A stretch of 64,000 bases of DNA from Chthonobacter rhizosphaerae (GTDB taxonomy: Bacteria > Pseudomonadota > Alphaproteobacteria > Rhizobiales > Pleomorphomonadaceae): contig NZ_JACDIS010000001.1 in assembly GCF_013839525.1 (NCBI RefSeq), positions 248,001-312,000 on the forward strand, in the 5' to 3' direction. The notes below the pieces were generated by a model. That model did no database searches, was not told where the DNA came from, and saw nothing but the letters and a program-made list of their open reading frames with translations. Made by a program: the position numbers and the translations under genes. Below, piece after piece: positions 40,771 through 51,205 of the stretch. The number at the start of each line of letters is the position of its first letter. Position 1 is the stretch's first letter.

Positions 40771-41489
40771 TTCACCCGCCCGAGACAGAGCCTGTAGGGC
40801 AGCCACCACTCGATCGAAACGCCCCGCGCCGCCAGTCCCGCCGCCACCAGCAGGCGCGACCAGTCCTCCCGCCGGAAGCCGCGGGCGATCGACAGCGGCC
40901 CGTCGTGGCGCACGAACCGGTGCCAGCGCGCCGCCGTCGCGATCGCCCGGAAGCCGTGGTAGGCGACCGGGTCCCGGTGGAGGTCGTTGACGAACCAGCC
41001 GAGCGCGGCCTCTTCCTCCATCCATTCCAGGAAGCGCACCAGCGCCGCGTCGTCCAGGTGGTGGGTGAAGAGCGCCGAGATCACCAGGTCCGGCGGATGG
41101 TCCGGCCGGAAGGCGAACGCGTCGCCGGTCACGAACCGCACCGGCAGGTCGTCCGGCGTCGCCTCCCGGGCCGCGCGGGTGGACCACGGGTTGAGGTCCA
41201 CGCCCGTGAGCGCCACCGGGATCCCCCGCCGCCCCGCCCAGAGGGCGATCGCCCGCAGCGTGTCCCCGTAGCCGCTGCCCACGTCGAGCACCCGCAGCGG
41301 CCGGCCCTCGGGCAGCCGCCCGTCGCCGACGAACCGCTCCAGGAAGCTCAGGGTCGGCCGGTAGCCGAACGAGATCCGGTTGACGCTGGACAGGTCCTTG
41401 AGGCAGTCCCGGAAGTCCTCGAACGGCACCGTCTCGGTGTCCATCAGCTCCTGCAGCGTCGAGCGCCGGTCGATCCGGAACGCCGTCAT
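40767..41489 (-). CDS. class I SAM-dependent methyltransferase
   Basis: A 240-residue soluble methyltransferase. Motif I is VLDVGSGYGDTL near residue 67, motif II TGVDLNPWS, and post-motif regions read VISALFTHHLDD and WFVNDLHRDPVAY. Placed between a type III PKS and a flavoprotein and coupled to both by ATGA overlaps, it likely methylates the polyketide or an oxidised form. In the Streptomyces srs pathway a methyltransferase acts at the same place, although that enzyme is of another fold. No other substrate hint. Confidence 0.88.
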   Translation of the reverse strand: MTAFRIDRRSTLQELMDTETVPFEDFRDCLKDLSSVNRISFGYRPTLSFLERFVGDGRLPEGRPLRVLDVGSGYGDTLRAIALWAGRRGIPVALTGVDLNPWSTRAAREATPDDLPVRFVTGDAFAFRPDHPPDLVISALFTHHLDDAALVRFLEWMEEEAALGWFVNDLHRDPVAYHGFRAIATAARWHRFVRHDGPLSIARGFRREDWSRLLVAAGLAARGVSIEWWLPYRLCLGRVK

Positions 41490-42559
41490 GGCCCGCCCAC
41501 CAGGCGGAAGCGCATGGTCTCGGCGGTCAGCCCCGGCCCGAACGCCATGGCGAGCCCCGGCCCCTCGCGGCCCGCCGCCATCATGCGGGCGAGCACGAAC
41601 AGGATGGTGGCCGAGCTCATGTTGCCGAACTCCCGCAGCACCGCCCGGGAGGCGCCGAGCGCCTGGGCCGGCAGCCGGAACGCGGCCTCCACCGCGTCGA
41701 GCACCGACCGCCCGCCCGGATGCACGGCCCAGTGCTCGATCGGCGCGTCGGCGTTCTCGGTGAACCGGCCGGAGCGGGTCTCCAGGGCGCCGCGCAGCGC
41801 CCCCGGCACCTTGCCGGACAGCACCATGTCGAAGCCCGCGTCGCGCACCGACCAGGTGATCAGGCCCGGGTCCTCGGAGACCAGGATGGTCTGGAAGGCG
41901 TCGAGCGCCAGCCCGTGCGGCTCGCCGCTCACCAGGGCCGCCGCCGCGCCGTCGCCGAACACCAGGAAGGAGAGCACCTGCTCCAGGTCGGCGCTTTCCT
42001 GGAGGTGCAGCGTGCAGAGCTCCACCGACACCACCAGCACCCGCGCGGACGGCTCCGACCGCACCACGTGCCGGGCGAGCCGCAGCGCGTTCATGGCCGC
42101 GTGGCAGCCCATGAAGCCCACCACCGTCCGCTCGATGTCCGGCCGCAGTCCCAGCCGGTCGACGAGCAGCAGGTCCAGCCCCGGCGCCATGAAGCCCGTG
42201 CAGGTCACCACGATCAGGTGGGTCACCTCGCTCTCGCGGCCCTCAAGGTCCAGCGCCCGCACGGCCTCCTCCGCCAGCGCCGGCGCGGTCTCCTCGTAGC
42301 GGATCATGCGCGCGCCGGTGGACGGGAAGGCGCCCGGGCGGAAGAAGTCGCCGTCGTCCACGCTCGCGCCCGCCGCCCGGCTCGGGTTCGGCCGCAGCGC
42401 CGACCAGCGGTGCTCGATCTGGCCGCGTTCCGCCATGCGGCGGAACAGGGCCCGGTCCCGGTTGGTCGCCAGCATCCGCTCGGCGAAGGCGATGAAGGTC
42501 TGGTGGACGTCGTGGGGCGGCACCGCATGGCCCACCCGGTTCAGATAGGCAGCCGTCAT
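41486..42559 (-). CDS. type III polyketide synthase
   Basis: A 357-residue chalcone-synthase-fold polyketide synthase. The catalytic triad is intact: Cys152 in VVGFMGCHAAMNAL, His280 in HWAVHPGGRSVL and Asn313 in EFGNMSSATI. It extends an acyl-CoA starter with malonyl-CoA to make pyrones or resorcinols. Starter preference cannot be read from sequence. Its start overlaps the malQ stop by four bases (ATGA at 42556-42559), and its stop overlaps the methyltransferase start in the same way, so four genes are coupled. Confidence 0.94.
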   Translation of the reverse strand: MTAAYLNRVGHAVPPHDVHQTFIAFAERMLATNRDRALFRRMAERGQIEHRWSALRPNPSRAAGASVDDGDFFRPGAFPSTGARMIRYEETAPALAEEAVRALDLEGRESEVTHLIVVTCTGFMAPGLDLLLVDRLGLRPDIERTVVGFMGCHAAMNALRLARHVVRSEPSARVLVVSVELCTLHLQESADLEQVLSFLVFGDGAAAALVSGEPHGLALDAFQTILVSEDPGLITWSVRDAGFDMVLSGKVPGALRGALETRSGRFTENADAPIEHWAVHPGGRSVLDAVEAAFRLPAQALGASRAVLREFGNMSSATILFVLARMMAAGREGPGLAMAFGPGLTAETMRFRLVGGP

Positions 42560-44754
42560 CCGCTCTCCGTTTCCCGGCCGGACGCGTCCGGTCCGCCGGC
42601 CCGGGCGGCGTCGCCGTCGGCCCGCTCCGCCATCAGCCTGGCGATGTGGGCGAAGGCCCCGGACGTCGCCAGCCGTTCCACCGTCTCGGCGTACTTGCGA
42701 CGCCAGTTCGGCGTCTCCCTGTCGGTCGCCGGAATGTTCACCTGGTCCTTCTCGCCGGTGATGTCGTCGAGCTGAACCACCGCGAGCGCCGAGGTGGTCA
42801 GCGACAGGTGCCGGTGGGCGGCGTCGACGAAGCTTTCCACCCGGATCGGCCCCTCGGTGGCCAGCAGCTTCTCCCGGTGGAGAAGGGTGGCGAGCTCGCG
42901 CCGCTCCCGGTCGCGCAGCTCCCGCTGGCGCGTCGCCTCCGCCTCGTCCGGATAGAGGCCGAGCGCGTCCTTGGCCTGCACGTCGCGGGCCTGCCACCAG
43001 CCCTTCAGGGTGGCGAGGTCGTGGCTCGCCGCCACCGCCACGGACAGCACCGGATAGGCGCCGGTCGGCGCGAAGCCGCCGGTCTCCTCGTCCTTCTCGA
43101 ACGCCAGCACCCGGTAGGAGAGCACCTGCGCGTCCGCCATCCTGTCGCGGAAGCCCTCCGGCACCGTGCCGAGGTCCTCGCCGACCACAAGGCACCGGTT
43201 GCGCGCGCTTTCCAACGCCAGGACGCCGAGAAGGTCGTCCACCGGATAGCCAAGGTAGGCGCCCTCCCGCGGGCTCGATCCCTTCGGAATGCAGTAGAGG
43301 TGCTGCAGCCCCATCACGTGGTCGATCCGAAGGCCGCCCGCGTGGCGCATGTTCGCCCGCACCAGGTCGATGAAGCTCCTGTAGCCCTCCTCGCGCAGCC
43401 GGCGCGGGTGGAAGGGCGGCAGGCCCCAGCTCTGGCCGGCCGGGTTGAAGAGGTCCGGCGGCGCGCCCACCTCCACGCCGTCCAGCACCGCCGCGGCGTT
43501 GGCCCAGGTCTCCGCGCCGGCGAGGTCCGCCCCCACGGCGAGGTCCCGGTAGAGGCCGATCGCCATGCCGCCGGCCCGCGCCGCGTCGGCCGCCATCGCC
43601 AGCTGGCCGTCCGCCACCCACTGGGTCCAGGCGAAGAAGTCCACCGCGTCGCGGTGCTCCTCGGCGAAGCGGCGCACCTCGGCCGAACCCGGGTCGCGAA
43701 ACGGCTCCGGCCACCGGTGCCAGTCGGGATTGTCCTCCTCGCGGGCGAAATGGTCGCGAAGGGCCAGGAACAGCGCGGCCCGCTCGAACCGATCGCCCCG
43801 CTCCGCCCGGAAGCGCTCGAAGGCCATCGCCCGGTCCGGGTCGGACGCGCGCCGGAAGGCCTGATGGCAGCGGCGCAGCGCCTCCAGCTTCAGATCCGCG
43901 ACCGCCGTGTAGTCCACCAGCGGCGTCGCCCGGGCGGCGGCGATCCGGTCCGTCACCGCGTCGGAGCCGATCCAGGCCGCCACGTCCGGGTCCGCCGCCT
44001 CGGGGAGGAGCGGCACCGCGATGTTGAGGATGTTGAGGAGGAGCCGGCTCGCCGGCGAATAGGGCGAGGCGTCCTCCGGAGCGTCCATGAACTGGGCGTG
44101 CAGCGGGTTCAGGCCCACCACCGCGCAGCCCTCGTCCGCGAGCGCCTCCACCAGGAGCACCAGGTCGGCGTAGTCGCCGATGCCCCAGTTGGCTTCGGAC
44201 TTCAGGAGATAGAGCTGGACGGACACGCCCCAGAGCCGGCGCCCCTCGGTCAGGCCCTCCGGCAGCCAGCAGGCGCCGGGCGTGACCACGAGCGTCGCCT
44301 CGGTCGCGGTCCCGTCCGCCTGAAGGTCGAGCCGGTGATAGCCGAACGGCAGGTCGCCGAGGTCGAGCGCGCCGCCGTCCACCGCGCCCTCCCGCTCGGC
44401 GCCGTCCTCGGCCACCGCCCGCCAGCGGCCGGCGACCGGCCGCGACAGGCTGATCCGCACGCGCCCGTCCGCCGGGCGCGCCACGATCACCGGCGGCAGC
44501 AACCGGCCGGCCGCCTCCTCCTCCAGCCGGGCGAGGGCGCCGGCGACGTCGGAGAGGTCCACGCCCATGGCGGCGAGGAGCGCCCGCCGGATCTCGTCCG
44601 AGGTCTCCACCGTGGCGCCGTTGGCGTCCACGAAGGACGGCTCGATGCCGTAGGCGTCCGCGAGCCGCGCGAGGGCGTCGCCCTCCGCGCCGGGGCCGCC
44701 GGCGGCCTCCATCGATGCCGCGTCGGCCGCCGTCACGTCCGCCATGGGGTCCAT
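42556..44754 (-). CDS. malQ: 4-alpha-glucanotransferase
   Basis: A 732-residue GH77 enzyme that transfers alpha-1,4-glucan segments between maltodextrins. Catalytic parts are the nucleophile Asp in GLRIDHVMGLQ near residue 475, the acid/base Glu in VVGEDLGTVPEGF near 525, and the third Asp in SHDLATLKGWW near 575. An N-terminal extension of about 150 residues precedes GRRLWGVSVQLYLLKSEANWGIGD, as in long bacterial MalQ forms. The ATG at 44754 follows GGAGGAGAGG. It is the first gene of an operon with the type III PKS genes (ATGA overlap). With glgE in the same window it suggests an active glucan cycle. Confidence 0.95.
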   Translation of the reverse strand: MDPMADVTAADAASMEAAGGPGAEGDALARLADAYGIEPSFVDANGATVETSDEIRRALLAAMGVDLSDVAGALARLEEEAAGRLLPPVIVARPADGRVRISLSRPVAGRWRAVAEDGAEREGAVDGGALDLGDLPFGYHRLDLQADGTATEATLVVTPGACWLPEGLTEGRRLWGVSVQLYLLKSEANWGIGDYADLVLLVEALADEGCAVVGLNPLHAQFMDAPEDASPYSPASRLLLNILNIAVPLLPEAADPDVAAWIGSDAVTDRIAAARATPLVDYTAVADLKLEALRRCHQAFRRASDPDRAMAFERFRAERGDRFERAALFLALRDHFAREEDNPDWHRWPEPFRDPGSAEVRRFAEEHRDAVDFFAWTQWVADGQLAMAADAARAGGMAIGLYRDLAVGADLAGAETWANAAAVLDGVEVGAPPDLFNPAGQSWGLPPFHPRRLREEGYRSFIDLVRANMRHAGGLRIDHVMGLQHLYCIPKGSSPREGAYLGYPVDDLLGVLALESARNRCLVVGEDLGTVPEGFRDRMADAQVLSYRVLAFEKDEETGGFAPTGAYPVLSVAVAASHDLATLKGWWQARDVQAKDALGLYPDEAEATRQRELRDRERRELATLLHREKLLATEGPIRVESFVDAAHRHLSLTTSALAVVQLDDITGEKDQVNIPATDRETPNWRRKYAETVERLATSGAFAHIARLMAERADGDAARAGGPDASGRETESG

Positions 44755-44836
44755 CAAGCCTCTCCTCCGCCGTCAGGTCGTTCCGCCGTCAGGGTCATCG
44801 CGATCAGGCGGCGCCCGCCGTCAGGCGTTTCCGCCG

Positions 44837-45325
44837 TCACGCGGCCTTGGGGTTCACCACGTCCTCGGCGAGTTCCGACAGGAGGTCGTCGGTGGACTCC
44901 TCCTCCGCCAGCGTCTCGGCGAAGAGGTCCGCCGCCTCGTCCTGGCCGAGCTGGATGGCCCAGGCCCGGAGCGTGCCGTAGCGGGCGATCTCGTAGTGCT
45001 CCACCGCCTGCGCGGCGGCGATCAGGCCCGCGTCCCGGGCGGCGCCCGCCGGGAAGGCGGCGACCACTTCGTCGGCCTCCTTGGCGAGGCCCTCCAGCGC
45101 ATGGCACTTCTCGCCCGAAGGCTTCTCGTCCATCAGCTCGAACACCCGCTCCAGGCGCTTCAGCTGCTGGGCGGTCTCCTTGGCGTGGGCGTCGAACGCC
45201 TCCTTGAGGGCCTTGTCGCCCGCCGCCTTGGAGAGGGTCGGCAAATGCTTCAGGATCGCATTCTCGGCGTAGTAGACATCCTTCAGCGTGTGCAGGAAGA
45301 TCGCCTGAAGAGACTGTTCGGCCAT
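44837..45325 (-). CDS. YciE/YciF-type ferritin-like protein (DUF892)
   Basis: A 162-residue four-helix protein of the DUF892 ferroxidase-like family. Typical pieces are FLHTLKDVYYAENAILKHLP at residues 9-28, HAKETAQQLKRLERVFE near 50, and AAQAVEHYEIARYGTLRAWA near 105; Glu and His residues in these helices form the di-iron-like site. Such genes are commonly stress-induced in alphaproteobacteria. The ATG at 45325 has GGAG seven bases before it. An EcfG-type promoter match ends 35 bases upstream of the start. Confidence 0.9.
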   Translation of the reverse strand: MAEQSLQAIFLHTLKDVYYAENAILKHLPTLSKAAGDKALKEAFDAHAKETAQQLKRLERVFELMDEKPSGEKCHALEGLAKEADEVVAAFPAGAARDAGLIAAAQAVEHYEIARYGTLRAWAIQLGQDEAADLFAETLAEEESTDDLLSELAEDVVNPKAA

Positions 45326-45359
45326 GGGTCTTCTCCTTCTTGGAGCGGTTACGACCCTC

Positions 45360-45384
45360 AACCGGCCGACGCCCGGATCGTTCC
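45360..45384 (-). promoter_or_regulatory. EcfG-type promoter match upstream of the DUF892 gene
   Basis: On the minus strand GGAAC (45384-45380), 16 bases, GGTT (45363-45360). Same spacing and same GGTT as the matches before the 17.3 kb small protein gene and glgE. Its end is 35 bases from the start codon. Confidence 0.45.
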
Positions 45385-45441
45385 TGCGCCGTCCCGGCCC
45401 GGAGGCGGGCTCCGTCCGGTCGGGCGCCTGCCTGCCGGCCG

Positions 45442-45467
45442 GGAACAAAGGGTCGCCGTTCGGCGTT
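45442..45467 (+). promoter_or_regulatory. EcfG-type promoter match upstream of the response regulator gene
   Basis: GGAAC at 45442-45446, 17 bases, CGTT at 45464-45467, within the allowed 16-17 base spacing. It points toward the response regulator gene, 41 bases before its proposed TTG start, back to back with the match of the DUF892 gene. Confidence 0.35.
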
Positions 45468-45508
45468 CGACCCATCGGTCGAGGGTCCTCGACCGGGAGG
45501 CCACGCTC

Positions 45509-45955
45509 TTGGACGCCATCACAAAAACGAAACCGGCCCACGCCATCCCCATGGAGGGCTTCGGCCTGGCCAGCCGCGGCTCGCCCCGGCAGGCGCCGCC
45601 GCTCGCCACCATCCTGCTCGTGGACGACGATCCGCTCGTCCGCGACGTCACCTCCGCCATGCTGGAACACCACGGCTACGCGGTCCTGGAAGCCGCCTGC
45701 GGCCGCGACGCGCTCGCCGTGATCGAGCGCGGCGAACCGGTGGACATGCTGCTCGTGGATTTCCAGATGCCCGGCATGAACGGCGTCGCCGTCGCCGAGG
45801 CCGTCACCCGCGCCCGGCCGGACATGCCGGTGCTGTTCCTGACCGGCTACGGCCAGGCCGCCGAACTCAACGGCGTCAAGGCCGACAGCATCGTGGAGAA
45901 ACCGGTGCGCGACGCCGATCTGGCGCGGCGCGTCCGCGCGAGCCTCGCCGCCTGA
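45509..45955 (+). CDS. stand-alone response regulator receiver protein
   Basis: A single receiver domain with no output domain. From the TTG at 45509 it has 148 residues; this start is favoured because GGGAGG lies eight bases before it. The next in-frame ATG, at 45551, gives 134 residues but lacks a ribosome site. Receiver marks are the acidic pair in TILLVDDDP, the phospho-acceptor Asp in MLLVDFQMPGMNG, Thr in VLFLTGYG and Lys in VEKPV. The LLVD(Y/F)-MPGM pattern resembles receivers attached to hybrid kinases. It may act as a shuttle in a phosphorelay, for example with the hybrid kinases 0.5 kb away. Confidence 0.88.
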   Translation: MDAITKTKPAHAIPMEGFGLASRGSPRQAPPLATILLVDDDPLVRDVTSAMLEHHGYAVLEAACGRDALAVIERGEPVDMLLVDFQMPGMNGVAVAEAVTRARPDMPVLFLTGYGQAAELNGVKADSIVEKPVRDADLARRVRASLAA

Positions 45956-45996
45956 GGCGGCGCCCCGGCTCGCGCCCGTCTTCGAAAACGACCGCC

Positions 45997-46018
45997 GCCG
46001 CCCGGACCACCGGGCGGC
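45997..46018. terminator. hairpin between convergent genes
   Basis: GCCGCCCGG, loop ACCA, CCGGGCGGC. A nine-pair perfect stem between the response regulator gene and the convergent small protein gene, without a T-tract. Confidence 0.5.
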
Positions 46019-46115
46019 CGCCTCTCGTCGCGTGCCGCCGCCCGCGGTCTTTTCCGCGCTCCTGAGGCCGATCAGGCCCATGAAGCCCATCAGCCCCGGC
46101 CGCCGCCCGCGTTTG

Positions 46116-46310
46116 TCAGCCGCTGTTGGAATCCTGGTCCGCGGTCCCGTCCGCCGGCGGCAGCGCGCCGGTCCCGGGTGTCTTGTCCGGGTCGATCAGG
46201 GTCGGGTCCGCGTGCGGGCCGGCCGGCTCGCGGCCGGGTTCGGGCGGCCCCTTCCGGTTCCGGTCGTCTCCGGGTCCCCGTTCGGTCGTCGTCTTCGGTT
46301 CGTCCGCCAT
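46116..46310 (-). CDS. small disordered hypothetical protein
   Basis: A 64-residue charged, proline-rich, probably unstructured protein beginning MADEPKTTTERGPGDD, with an ordered-looking middle DPTLIDPDKTPGTGALPP. It is preceded by a purine run and ends near a hairpin. Similar short proline-rich proteins occur in related bacteria as far as I recall, but I cannot name a family or function. It lies 157 bases downstream of the hybrid kinase gene on the same strand. Confidence 0.5.
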   Translation of the reverse strand: MADEPKTTTERGPGDDRNRKGPPEPGREPAGPHADPTLIDPDKTPGTGALPPADGTADQDSNSG

Positions 46311-46334
46311 GGCCTGCCCAGCGTCTGGAGGTCC

Positions 46335-46354
46335 GCCGGCCCTCGAGGGCCGGC
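46335..46354. terminator. 20-base perfect palindrome after the hybrid kinase operon
   Basis: GCCGGCCCTCGAGGGCCGGC. Complete dyad symmetry, located about 115 bases downstream of the last gene of the chemosensory operon and 25 bases upstream of the small protein gene. It may end the operon; no T-tract. Confidence 0.45.
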
Positions 46355-46414
46355 GCCGTCCGGGCGCGTCGCCCGGTCCGGTGGATGGCCCCCAATCGCC
46401 CGGCGGGCCGCCTG

Positions 46415-46463
46415 TTCCATCGCGCCCGCCGGCGCGGCTTTTTCCATCGCGCCCGCCGGCGCG
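46415..46463 (-). repeat. two direct copies of a 22-base sequence
   Basis: TTCCATCGCGCCCGCCGGCG plus two further bases occurs at 46415-46436 and again, exactly, at 46442-46463, a 27-base period. It lies directly after the stop of the hybrid kinase gene and looks like a local duplication. Confidence 0.7.
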
Positions 46464-46467
46464 CCTG

Positions 46468-48359
46468 TCAGGCCACCAGGTCGGCGATCGCCATGGCGAG
46501 GTCGTCCTGGCGGAACGGCTTGGCGAGATAGCGGTCCATGGCGGCCAGCGCCTCGTCCTCCGCGTGCCCGGTCACGAACAGCACCGGCATGCCGGGCCGG
46601 CGGCGGCGGGCTTCCTCGGCCACCTCCACGCCGGTCATCCCCGGCATGGCGTAGTCCACGATGAGGAGGTCCGGCCACAGCCCCCCGTCGAGGAGCGCCA
46701 GGGCGGAGGCCCCGTCCGCCGCCTCGGAGAGGGCGTGCCCCATGGCGGTCACGAAGGCGGCCGTCACCTGGCGCACAGCCGGGTCGTCGTCCACCACCAG
46801 GATGGTCAGCCGCCGCTTCGGCCCGGTCACCGCCGGCTTCGCCTCCTCGCGCCCGCCCTCGTCGCCGCTGTCGAGCGGCAGCACCAGGGTCACCGTGGTG
46901 CCGCGCCCCACCTGGCTGTCGATCTCCACCGTGCCGCGCGCCTGGGTGGCGAAGGTGTAGACCATGGACAGGCCGAGGCCCGTGCCCTTGCCCACCTCCT
47001 TGGTGGTGAAGAAGGGCTCGAACACCCGCGCCAGCACGTCCGGCGGCATTCCCTCGCCCGTGTCGGAGACGCTCACCGTCACGTAGTCGCCGGGCGGCAG
47101 GGCGCCTCCGTCCGGCACCGACCGGTTGCCGGTGGAGACGGTCACCACGCCGCCCGCCGCCATGGCGTCGCGGGCGTTGATGCAGAGGTTGAGGACGGCG
47201 AGCTCCAGCTGGTCCGGGTCCACCCTCACCTTGGCGGGCCGGGCCTCCAGGCGCCGCTCCACCGACACGGTGCCGCCGAGGGCGTGGTCGAGGAGGTCGC
47301 GCATCCGGCCGACCAGCGCGTTGGCGTCGACGACCGCCGTGCTGGCGTCGGTCTGGCGGCTGAAGCCGAGCAGCCGCTTGGTCAGCACCGCGCCCCGCTC
47401 AGCCGCCTCCCGGGCGCCGGTCACGTAGCGGTGCAGCCGCTCGTCCTCCGGCAGGCGCCGCTCGGCCAGCTCCAGGCCGCCGATGATGGCGGTGAGAAGG
47501 TTGTTGAAGTCGTGCGCGATGCCCCCCGCCAGGGTCCCGAGCGCCCGCATCTTCTCCGTCTGGGCGAGCCGCGCCTCCATCTGGCGGGCCTCGGTCACGT
47601 CCCGCTCCACGGTCATCAGGAAGGCCGGCCGGCCGTCCTCGCCCGGGATGGGCACGCGGCGGGTGGAGAGGTGGACCGTGCGGCCGGTCTCGTCCGTCTC
47701 CTCGCCCACCTCCTCGTCCTCCCGGCCGGAGGCGAGCGCCGCCCGGTCGGCCGCCTCCACGGCGGCGCCGTCGGGCCGGAGCTCGCTCTCCCTCAGCCCC
47801 ACGCAGTCCGCCGGGTCGAGCCCGAAGGCGGCCGCCTTACGGGCGTTGAGACGCACGAAGCGGCCGTCCCGGTCCTTGAACGAGATGGCGTCCGCGCCGC
47901 TCTCCAGGAGGCCGCGCACGATCGCCCGCTCGGTCGCGAGGTCGCGGGCGAGGCGGGTGCGCTCCGCCGTCGTCGCCACCAGGCTCTTCAGGGCGGCCGC
48001 GTCCCAGGGCTTCGCCACATAGGCCACGATCCCGCCCCGGTTCACCGCCGAGGCGACCGCCCCGAGGTCCGCGTAGCCGGTCAGCAGGATGGCGCCCGCG
48101 TCGGTGATCGCCCGCGCCCGCTCCAGGAAGGCGTCGCCGGTCATGCCCGGCATGCGCTGGTCGGAGACGATCACGGCCACGTCGGGCTCGGCCCGGAGCC
48201 GGCCGAGCGCGTCCGCCGCCGAGGTGGCGGCCAGCACCCGGAACTCGTCCTCCAGGAGGTCCTCCAGGGCCGTCAGGATGTCCGGCTCGTCGTCGACCAC
48301 CAGCACCAGCGGCAGCGGCCGGGTCCGGGTCGGCCCGAGGGCCCTCTGGGCGATCTGGC

Positions 48360-48363
<4 letters not shown>
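46468..48363 (-). CDS. hybrid histidine kinase REC-PAS-HisKA-HATPase-REC
   Basis: A 631-residue soluble kinase. Domains in order: receiver (about 15-135, VIVSDQRMPGMTG), PAS (about 150-265, RFVRLNARKAAAFG), HisKA with phospho-acceptor His in AGGIAHDFNNLLTAI near 283, HATPase (about 320-490, NLCINARDAMAAGG and DTGEGMPP, FFTTKEVGKGTGLGLS) and C-terminal receiver (about 510-630, LLIVDYAMPGMTG). Both receivers keep their acceptor Asp. It overlaps the upstream kinase gene by four bases, so it is the last gene of the chemosensory operon. It may pass phosphate to a protein outside the operon; no histidine phosphotransfer protein is next to it. Confidence 0.93.
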
Positions 48364-50134
<1,771 letters not shown>

Positions 50135-50138
<4 letters not shown>

Positions 50139-51205
50139 GAGCGCCCCCCCGCGAGCCGGAGAAGGCGCGGGCCGACCAGGTCCAGCGGCAGGCTCACCCG
50201 CGACCCGCCCATCCGGACGGCGGCCGCCGGCATGCCGTAGACCACCGCCGTGCTCTCGTCCTCGGTCACCGTGAAGCCGCCCGCCTGGCGCAGCGCCGTC
50301 AGGCCCGCGGCCCCGTCCTCGCCCATGCCGGTGAGGAGCACGCCCACGGCCCGCGGCCCGTAGACCGCCGCCAGCGAGGAGAACAGCACGTTCGCCGACG
50401 GCCGCTGGCCGCCGACCGGCGCATCGTCCGTCACCTTCAGGAGACCGCCGGCCGCCGCCACGCTCAGGTGCCGGTCCCCCGGCGCCACGTAGACGTGCCC
50501 GGCCTTCGCCACCTCGTCGGAGGCGGCGAGCCGCACGGTCATCGGCACCAGCCCGTCCAGCCAGGCCGCGAAGCCCTCCATGAAGGGCGCGCCCATGTGC
50601 TGCACCAGCAGCACCGGCAGCGGATAGTCGGCGGGCAGCGCGCCGAGCACGCGGGCGAGCGCGGGCGGGCCGCCGGTGGACGCCGCGACCGCCACCACCG
50701 CCGGCGCCGCCACCGGCCCGGCGAGGTCCGGGACCGGACGGCCGGGCGCCGGCCGCTGGCCGATGCTGCGCCGTCGGATCACCGGCACCTGGCTCATGAT
50801 GAAGAGCTGGGTGCAGATCGTCCCCGCCACGGTCTCGTACTTGGCGTTGCCCAGACCCACCGGCTTCTCGACCACGGACAGGGCCCCCAGCCGGAGCGCG
50901 TTCAGCGAGATCTTGAGCGAGGTGTCCTCCACCGCGTCGGCGATCACCACGATCGGCGTCGGCCGCTCCGCCATGATCCGGCTGATCGCCTCCAGGCCGT
51001 CCATGCCGGGCAGGCGGATGTCCATGGAGATCACGTCCGGCTGCACCCGGTGCACCTCCATCAGGGCCTCCTCGGCGGTCTCCACCGCCGCCACCACCGT
51101 CAGGCGGGAATCGCGCGAAACGATGTGCGCCAGCAGGCGGCGGACGACCGCGGAATCCTCCACGATCATGACGCGGACGGGGGTGCGGGGGGCGCCGGCG
51201 ATCAC
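50135..51205 (-). CDS. cheB: chemosensory protein-glutamate methylesterase
   Basis: A 356-residue CheB. The receiver (residues 10-130) has VRVMIVEDSAVV and acceptor Asp62 in VISMDIRLPGMDG. The methylesterase (about 170-350) keeps the catalytic Ser in VAASTGGP, His in LLVQHMGAPF and Asp in LLTGMGEDGA. It removes methyl groups from the MCP and resets the system. In Wsp-type operons this position is WspF. It overlaps cheA (51202-51205) and the next gene (50135-50138) by four bases. Confidence 0.95.
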
